The position numbers and the translations under genes are program-made. DNA of 64,000 nucleotides from Nitrosomonas sp. Nm132 (GTDB taxonomy: Bacteria; Pseudomonadota; Gammaproteobacteria; Burkholderiales; Nitrosomonadaceae), in NCBI RefSeq assembly GCF_900100485.1, contig NZ_FNDH01000001.1, positions 152,970 to 216,969 on the forward strand, written 5' to 3'. Positions 58,966-64,000 of the stretch are shown piece after piece. Each line of letters begins with the position of its first letter. Within the stretch, counting starts at the first letter, position 1. Under the pieces are notes generated by a model. That model made no database searches, was not told the DNA's origin, and worked only from the letters and a program-made list of their open reading frames with translations.

Positions 58966-59958
58966 TCAGACCGTAATTTGATTGCTACACTGTCCAAGTT
59001 TCTGAAATTCTGTGATGTTTGTCAGTGTGGTGTGTGCAATCTTTTCCAATGCATTTCGTGTGAAGAAGGCCTGATGGCCAGTTATAACAACGTTTGGGAA
59101 AGTGAGTAATCGTGCAAATATGTCGTCCTGGAGAACTATATTGGACAAATCTTCAAAAAACAGCCCTTCTTCTTCTTCATATACGTCAAGACCCAGATAA
59201 CCGATCTTACCCGATTTCAATCCATTGACCACAGCGAGCGTATCAATTACAGCACCACGGCTCGTGTTAATGAGCATCACACCTGTCTTCATCTTGTGGA
59301 CTGTCTGCGTATCAATAATGTGATGTGTCTGCGGTGTCAATGGACAATGCAAGGTAAGAATGTCTGCCAAGGCGAATATATCATCAAGCTCAACATATTG
59401 GATTCCAATCTGCTTGCTGTCCGGATGAGGTGTAAGATCATAGCCTACGACTTGGCAACCAAAGCCACTCATAATTTTAGCAACCTCGAACCCTATCTTG
59501 CCGGTGCCAATAATGCCAACGGTCAAGCCATGCAAATCAAAGCCTAATAGGCCATCCAATGCAAAATTACCTTCCCGCACCCGGTTATACGCACGATGTA
59601 TCTGGCGATTGAGCGTCAGGATCAAAGCAACAGTATGTTCGGCGACAGCGTGAGGCGAATAAGCTGGAACCCGAACCACCAAGATCTGGTGTGCTTGTGC
59701 TGCTCTCAGATCAACATTGTTGAATCCAGCACACCGTAAAGCAATAATGGCGGTTCCACCTAGTGCTAGTGCTTGCAGCACCGGTGCATCGAGTTGATCG
59801 TTGACAAAGATACATACGGCCGGAAAGCCATTTGCTAAAGCTACTGTCGCCTGGCTCAGATGAGTTTCAAAAAAAACCAGCTCATGCTGATGCTCTTCAT
59901 TTGCTTTTTCCAGAAAGAAATGATCATAAGGTTTTACACTGAACACCGCAATTCTCAT
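58966..59958 (-). CDS. ldhA: D-lactate dehydrogenase / 2-hydroxyacid dehydrogenase
   Basis: This D-isomer-specific 2-hydroxyacid dehydrogenase has NAD motif [17 protein letters not shown], the Arg in [12 protein letters not shown], catalytic Glu in [12 protein letters not shown] and the His of TGHQAFFT. The start [15 protein letters not shown] is that of LdhA-type D-lactate dehydrogenases; ATG 59958 is preceded by AGGAA, and an in-frame start at 59994 is less likely. It could reduce pyruvate to D-lactate or act on D-lactate from glyoxalase II. Neighbours give no further clue. Confidence 0.9.
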   Translation of the reverse strand: MRIAVFSVKPYDHFFLEKANEEHQHELVFFETHLSQATVALANGFPAVCIFVNDQLDAPVLQALALGGTAIIALRCAGFNNVDLRAAQAHQILVVRVPAYSPHAVAEHTVALILTLNRQIHRAYNRVREGNFALDGLLGFDLHGLTVGIIGTGKIGFEVAKIMSGFGCQVVGYDLTPHPDSKQIGIQYVELDDIFALADILTLHCPLTPQTHHIIDTQTVHKMKTGVMLINTSRGAVIDTLAVVNGLKSGKIGYLGLDVYEEEEGLFFEDLSNIVLQDDIFARLLTFPNVVITGHQAFFTRNALEKIAHTTLTNITEFQKLGQCSNQITV

Positions 59959-60079
59959 GGATACTTTCCTGGCAACTGTGTTTCCCTCGCCCACTTGGAA
60001 TTAGTCATGCAAAATAGCGTGTGCATTATGTTGAAATTAAAGTCTATCATGTGCACTAGCTCAGATAAAATCATACAGT

Positions 60080-60545
60080 TACCGAAATTGACTGGGTATC
60101 TATCAAATTAGATTGGGTTTCAAGTTTTGCTATTCTAAATTTCTTTCCCGCTAAGTGAAGTCTCCATGGGAATTTTCCCATTGCAGATTTTACCCTGCTG
60201 AGTTCTCTCATTTATTATTGTAATAATCGAAGCAGCTGCCCAGTTTTTTGTAAGGCTTCCAGATCATGGTAGCGCTTTTTACGAAATGTCACCTGATAGA
60301 ATTCCTGCAAAATAGTTTTATGAAAATATTCACAAATACTGTTGGTTTGGAGCGACATTGCCTGAGTTTTTGTATGATCAATATCATTGATTGGAAGAAT
60401 ATAGGTGACAGTCATGCTGCTCTACTCGCCCACAACACTCTGTGCCCTATCGATCAAGATATGCAACATAGGCATAGGCAAACCATGTGCTTCATAGAAG
60501 GACTGGATCTTGTTGATCAGATCACTGAGAAATCAAGGATTATGA
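60080..60545 (-). pseudogene. IS481-family transposase C-terminal remnant
   Basis: On the minus strand, about 60545 to 60080, frames together read an integrase-core C-terminus: SFYEAHGLPMPMLHILIDR, then INDIDHTKTQAMSLQTNSIC and EYFHKTILQEFYQVTFRKK (best frame 60415-60215), then NERTQQGKICNGKIPMETSL in another frame. This matches the INDI.HT...P.TNGICERFHKTxLxEFYQ..FRKK pattern of IS481/IS3-type transposases. Several frame breaks, stops and the Arg of ICERF changed to Tyr show it is inactive. The N-terminal half is absent. Confidence 0.8.
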
Positions 60546-60678
60546 AGACGACACATCATAAAAGACCAATAAAATACTTTATATATCTCTACTATTGCTT
60601 GGGTCGGAATAGAATACTTTAAATGTATAAAACCTCTACACAACCCTAAAAATTTTGCCGTGGTGGCGGAGAAAAAAT

Positions 60679-60714
60679 AAAAGGGATAGATCTATAAAAG
60701 ATCATCCCTTTTTG
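60679..60714 (-). terminator. Rho-independent terminator after the His-rich gene
   Basis: On the minus strand the sequence AAAAAGGGATGATCTTTTAT-AGATC-TATCCCTTTTA folds into a stem of about 12 bp (AAGGGAT-GATC pairing with GATC-ATCCCTT), followed by a T-run (TTATTTTTTC). It lies about 50 bp downstream of the His-rich gene and probably ends the copCD-region transcript. Confidence 0.8.
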
Positions 60715-60766
60715 TACTCATACTTTACTTTTATAAATTCATAACGCTCTAAATCATTTTTTCTGT

Positions 60767-61279
60767 TTATTCATGATCGCTACCGGCTGCATCTGCATCT
60801 GCTTCATCACCATGATCATGGTGATGATGATGATGATGGTGGTGGTGATCTTGGTCTTCCTTCTCTCCTTTAGGTGCTTGAGGCATAAATTGTGCGCCTT
60901 GGGTTTCATGCTCCGGAATAGCTACAAATACAGCAACTGAAGTCTCGGGCGTAACTTGAAAGTCTCCCTTTCCTTTCATTATATTGGCATAAACCGGCTC
61001 CAATGTAACGGATTTCCTCTCTCCATCCTTCCCTACCTGAATATTTGCTTTTCCTTGACCACCGCTCGTTGAAACTGGCTTATCTCCATGATCTGTAATA
61101 TACAGTGTCAATTCACCATCCTTAGCTACTAACTCTAAATGAAAAGGACCAGCCACACGAAGCTGACCACCGTGAGGCGCTTCAACTGTAGCCAAATATT
61201 CATCAGTATGAGCCAAAGCAAAATGTGACATCATCACCATTGCGCTCAATAAAACAGAAGTAACGATTAGTCTTCTCAC
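60767..61279 (-). CDS. Exported His-rich metal-binding protein
   Basis: The 170-aa protein has a signal peptide ending FALA, so the mature protein starts with His (HTDEY...), a possible N-terminal copper ligand. The middle (residues 30-130) is a beta-type domain with EAPHGGQLRVAGPFHLELV and ELTLYITDHGDKPV, seen in other exported copper-related proteins. Its tail has ten consecutive His plus DHGDE and an acidic end. The start is GTG 61279, with GGAGAG upstream. It follows copD by 66 bp, in the same orientation. A copper-buffering role next to amo is inferred. Confidence 0.8.
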   Translation of the reverse strand: MRRLIVTSVLLSAMVMMSHFALAHTDEYLATVEAPHGGQLRVAGPFHLELVAKDGELTLYITDHGDKPVSTSGGQGKANIQVGKDGERKSVTLEPVYANIMKGKGDFQVTPETSVAVFVAIPEHETQGAQFMPQAPKGEKEDQDHHHHHHHHHHDHGDEADADAAGSDHE

Positions 61280-61345
61280 TCATTCTCTCCTAGATTATTA
61301 ATTAAAATAAGGATAATCGAAGCTATTGCAATTTTACAACATTAA

Positions 61346-63367
61346 TTAGTGCACATGATCACTGGGTGGTGGAAGAATCATCTTTTCACTATTGAGCTGC
61401 ACTAGCTGCTGTTTTAGAGTATTTATATCGGCCCACCCACTCTCATCCACATTAGGTATCCATCTTGCACGCAAGTACCCAAAACGATCTATCAAAAACT
61501 CAGAATGCTCCGGGAGGACCCCCTCACCAAGGATATCCGGATGAGTAAGTGTTCTTCGATATAGAATATAACTATTTTTGATCTCCTGAGCCCCCTCCGT
61601 AACGACAGGAAAAGGTATATCCCTTACAATATTCATGACTTCCTGTTGATCAAGATCATTCATTGGGACAGCCAGAATAAATGTATTGAGTTCACGCAGT
61701 CTATCATAGGCTGCTTTCAGTTCTTGTAAACGATCTTGCGATTTTGGCCATGTAAAGAACACTAGCATCACATTCTTTTCCTGACGAAAATCCTTCAGAT
61801 AACCGCTAGAACCGTCATCTGCAAAATACGAGAAAATAGGTGGACCAATAGATGGTTTCTCAGGAACAACCCTCGGACTCAGCAGACGCGCCTGATAGCC
61901 ACGTGACATGGCATGCAAATAATTGACGACATCCCAGCGGTCCTCTTCTGATAAATTACTAGAAAAACCAGGCATACCTGTTTCTGCAATTCCATACGTT
62001 AGCCAATGGAAAAAATCACCGGCGGTATGCCTCGCGGTATGTGGTTCTGTCAGCAAATCAGCAGGTGGTTTTGGCAGCGTCTTAGCAAGTATTCCATTAC
62101 CTTGACCTTGCGGACCATGGCAGGACGTACAGTTCTGAGAGAAAAACACCGATCCATTAGAAATGGAAATAGCATCAAAAGGAACAGGTGTACTTTGATA
62201 AGTTTCCGGATAAGCATCCACTGCCAAGGGAGGCAAGGCTATTGCAAGAGAAGCCATGGTCAAAGCAGCCGGAATTCCCGCCCGTTTTTTAATTTCCCAT
62301 TTATTTTTAATACCTAACCACACTGAACCAGCCGCCATTATCAATAATGCCACACCACTCCAGAATAAAAGCTGAACATTTGGCTCACCCCAGGTTGCAT
62401 CAATTGAAAATCTGAAAGAATAAGGCCAGTTCTCTACCATGGCATGCTTTGCAGGCTTGGTGTTAGCCAAAATAGTCGCAAATAATACCAATAAAATGGC
62501 AAGTATAAATTCAATACTTACCCATTTCCTCAGTCGTTGGCTACCACCTTGGATCCGCTCGATATTATTAGCCTGCGTGAACGCAGGCAGCCATCTGGAA
62601 CGCGCCCGATATGCAATAATCAGAATGATCGCCAATAGTGTAAGTTTTATGTTCAATACCCAACCATACGAACTGGCAACCAGCGCATGATAATCCTTCT
62701 CTACCATCCGATCAGCAATGATAAGTCCCGTAGCCATCATAATCACCATTACCGGCAAAGCTATCGTCGAAAATTTCTTCAAACTCTCGGCGCTCAACAA
62801 ATCCAATGGTTTGTCTGGATCTTTCTTACTGAATACTATTAATAGAAAAGCAGGTAAAGCCCCAAACCAGACACCTGCTAAAAGAATATGCAACGCATAA
62901 GTAAATACTGGCATTACGGGCGCCTCCTCTGCTGCAGAATGACTTACCATGGAACCCGCAATCAGTGGCAATGAAGCTGCCACTGCACATAAAATGTAAT
63001 GCCACCTTACCCTATAGACCTGCCTGACGTATAGAATAATTCCTAGCAAAACTAACGCGAATAGTGTGCGAGCCGCCCACATCTGTCCCATGCGAGTCTG
63101 TTGCACTACCTCCAGCCAAGCATCAGGCCGCCAGGCATTAGCTGCAATCCCGGTCGCTTCGCCTGTCGTTGTTGCCAGAATGATCAGCAGTCCAATTAGA
63201 ATGATACCACCTAGCCATGGTAATCCACGCTCCAATCGGATTGCCCAAGAACTCTCGAATACAGCTTTCTGTTGTCCAGCTATAGCAAGAAAAATACAGC
63301 TACCAAAAATTATTAGATTGGCTACCAGCTGGGACCAACGCGCAAATGCAGCAACGATCTCAATCAT
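61346..63367 (-). CDS. copD: CopD-cytochrome c-redoxin fusion protein
   Basis: Residues 1-390 are a polytopic CopD-type copper-import domain of about nine helices. Residues about 395-490 are a cytochrome c domain with heme motif CTSCH (413-417) and GMPGFSSNLSEEDRWDVVNYLHAM. Residues about 520-660 are a thioredoxin/Sco-like domain (NVMLVFFTWPKSQDRLQELKAAYDR region), in which the usual active-site CxxC is absent (TWPKSQ). The C-terminus is His-containing. It overlaps copC by 8 bp. In other Nitrosomonas, copCD follow amoCABED. It is inferred to import copper or take part in periplasmic redox of copper. Confidence 0.88.
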   Translation of the reverse strand: MIEIVAAFARWSQLVANLIIFGSCIFLAIAGQQKAVFESSWAIRLERGLPWLGGIILIGLLIILATTTGEATGIAANAWRPDAWLEVVQQTRMGQMWAARTLFALVLLGIILYVRQVYRVRWHYILCAVAASLPLIAGSMVSHSAAEEAPVMPVFTYALHILLAGVWFGALPAFLLIVFSKKDPDKPLDLLSAESLKKFSTIALPVMVIMMATGLIIADRMVEKDYHALVASSYGWVLNIKLTLLAIILIIAYRARSRWLPAFTQANNIERIQGGSQRLRKWVSIEFILAILLVLFATILANTKPAKHAMVENWPYSFRFSIDATWGEPNVQLLFWSGVALLIMAAGSVWLGIKNKWEIKKRAGIPAALTMASLAIALPPLAVDAYPETYQSTPVPFDAISISNGSVFFSQNCTSCHGPQGQGNGILAKTLPKPPADLLTEPHTARHTAGDFFHWLTYGIAETGMPGFSSNLSEEDRWDVVNYLHAMSRGYQARLLSPRVVPEKPSIGPPIFSYFADDGSSGYLKDFRQEKNVMLVFFTWPKSQDRLQELKAAYDRLRELNTFILAVPMNDLDQQEVMNIVRDIPFPVVTEGAQEIKNSYILYRRTLTHPDILGEGVLPEHSEFLIDRFGYLRARWIPNVDESGWADINTLKQQLVQLNSEKMILPPPSDHVH

Positions 63368-63773
63368 CTTTTTTTACTTTATTCGCAACTGTGAAATTGT
63401 ATTCAGAGTCAACTACATGACCATCTACGGAAAGTACCCGAAACTTTACGGTGTATCGTCCTGATTGCATTTCTGGTAATTCCAATACAATAGACTTTGG
63501 ATCCTCTGAATGAATCTTTACCTTACTATCTGTAATAGACTTTTTATCTTCATTAAGTACCGAAAGAGACGCATACGCAGGCTCTACTTCTTCATTGAAC
63601 CAGAGACGAACTTGCGCAGGTGCTGTAGAAAGTACTGCTCGACGAGCGGGTTCAGCCTTAACCAAAGCAGCATGTGCTAATACTTGGCTGGCATGCATCA
63701 GAGTCATTACCGTTACTATTATAGTTAACGCTAAAAATCGCTTAAAAATTGGTACTGTCCATTTTATTTTCAT
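63360..63773 (-). CDS. copC: Copper-binding periplasmic protein CopC
   Basis: The 137-aa protein has a signal peptide ending VLA, so the mature N-terminus is His (HAALVKAEPA), the first Cu(II) ligand of CopC. The later DGH motif (VLSVDGHVVDSEYNF) supplies the other ligands. The Met-rich Cu(I) loop of plasmid CopC is absent, indicating the single Cu(II)-site type. It follows the putative amoD by 107 bp and overlaps copD by 8 bp, so CopC would hand copper to the CopD domain. Confidence 0.93.
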   Translation of the reverse strand: MKIKWTVPIFKRFLALTIIVTVMTLMHASQVLAHAALVKAEPARRAVLSTAPAQVRLWFNEEVEPAYASLSVLNEDKKSITDSKVKIHSEDPKSIVLELPEMQSGRYTVKFRVLSVDGHVVDSEYNFTVANKVKKDD

Positions 63774-63880
63774 TTTAAGTACTCCTTTCTATTAGTTCTG
63801 ACAACTCGAACAACCTAATATTTATTAGATTATCGAATGTAAGCGTAGTTCTAATTTCACTACTGCCACTACTACAAAAA

Positions 63881-64000
63881 CTAAGCAGCTTCTGTTTTAT
63901 TCTTTTTACTGCGCATGAAGAAGAAAGCACCAGCAGCGGCCAGCACGATAGCACCTATGATATAAGGTAGATTCGATTTTCCACCGGCTCCTACTGCGAA
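63881..64000 (-). CDS. amoD: Partial AmoD-like protein, C-terminal membrane anchor
   Basis: The last 39 codons of a minus-strand gene are present, with stop TAG at 63881-63883. They read GKSNLPYIIGAIVLAAAGA, FFFMRS and KKNKTEAA: a single C-terminal transmembrane helix with a basic cytosolic tail, as in AmoD/AmoE-type periplasmic proteins of the amoCABED operon. The following copC-copD order is that of Nitrosomonas amo clusters. The call is by this context plus topology; the protein body is outside the window. Confidence 0.65.
   Translation of the reverse strand, partial: FAVGAGGKSNLPYIIGAIVLAAAGAFFFMRSKKNKTEAA

Overview
The window reads as chromosome of a betaproteobacterial ammonia oxidiser, most likely Nitrosomonas or a close relative. 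The evidence is a cytochrome P460 gene (16527-17129), a copCD-type cluster whose right-hand neighbour (63881-64000) is the membrane-anchored C-terminus of what looks like AmoD (so amoCAB probably lies just beyond the right edge), an assimilatory sulfate pathway, and many housekeeping genes in betaproteobacterial order. No rRNA, tRNA or CRISPR array was recognised.

Layout. 1-1498: 3' part of an Aas-like acyl-ACP synthetase. 1542-10916 (minus): housekeeping run ndk-rlmN-pilW-rodZ-ispG-hisS-yfgM-bamB-der, with tight overlaps suggesting one or two operons. 11338-17129: class III aminotransferase (HpnO-like), dnaQ/rnhA/yafS-like/gloB block (same neighbourhood as in E. coli), a redoxin, and cytochrome P460. 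17348-20723: mobile-element zone, with two inverted, internally deleted IS982-family copies around a Sel1 lipoprotein gene and a decayed IS630 element that ends inside the 3' end of an ankyrin-repeat gene. 21571-24478: aroK-aroB-dgt. 24516-24869: RND efflux remnant and a 164-bp MITE-like element with an ATAA duplication. 24915-31750: two IscR-type operators and iscR-sufA-sufBCDS-sufU-nfu, a complete Fe-S assembly operon. 31800-37247: UDP-sugar epimerase and dehydrogenase plus the PEP-CTERM/exosortase TPR lipoprotein PrsT. 37424-38150: transposase debris. 38260-45737: zinc-ribbon/Sel1 protein, pntA1-pntA2-pntB, and a 1178-residue flavoprotein whose GltD-like and PyrK-like parts resemble the two NfnAB subunits fused. 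45867-52304: cysI-cysH-cysD-cysN with divergent cysB. 52362-56770: tri- and diheme cytochromes c, a DUF3293 protein and an FtsH. 57516-58835: a secreted RTX-like protein with 32-residue repeats. 58966-59958: D-lactate dehydrogenase-like protein, then IS481-type debris. 60767-64000: His-rich exported protein, CopD-cytochrome c-redoxin fusion, CopC and partial AmoD.

Common themes are reducing-power and redox management (transhydrogenase, NfnAB-like flavoprotein, cytochromes c, P460), supply of sulfur and Fe-S clusters for the many Fe-S/heme enzymes (cys genes feeding cysteine to the Suf system), and periplasmic copper handling next to the ammonia monooxygenase locus. The accessory parts are IS debris and the repeat protein at 57.5-58.8 kb.
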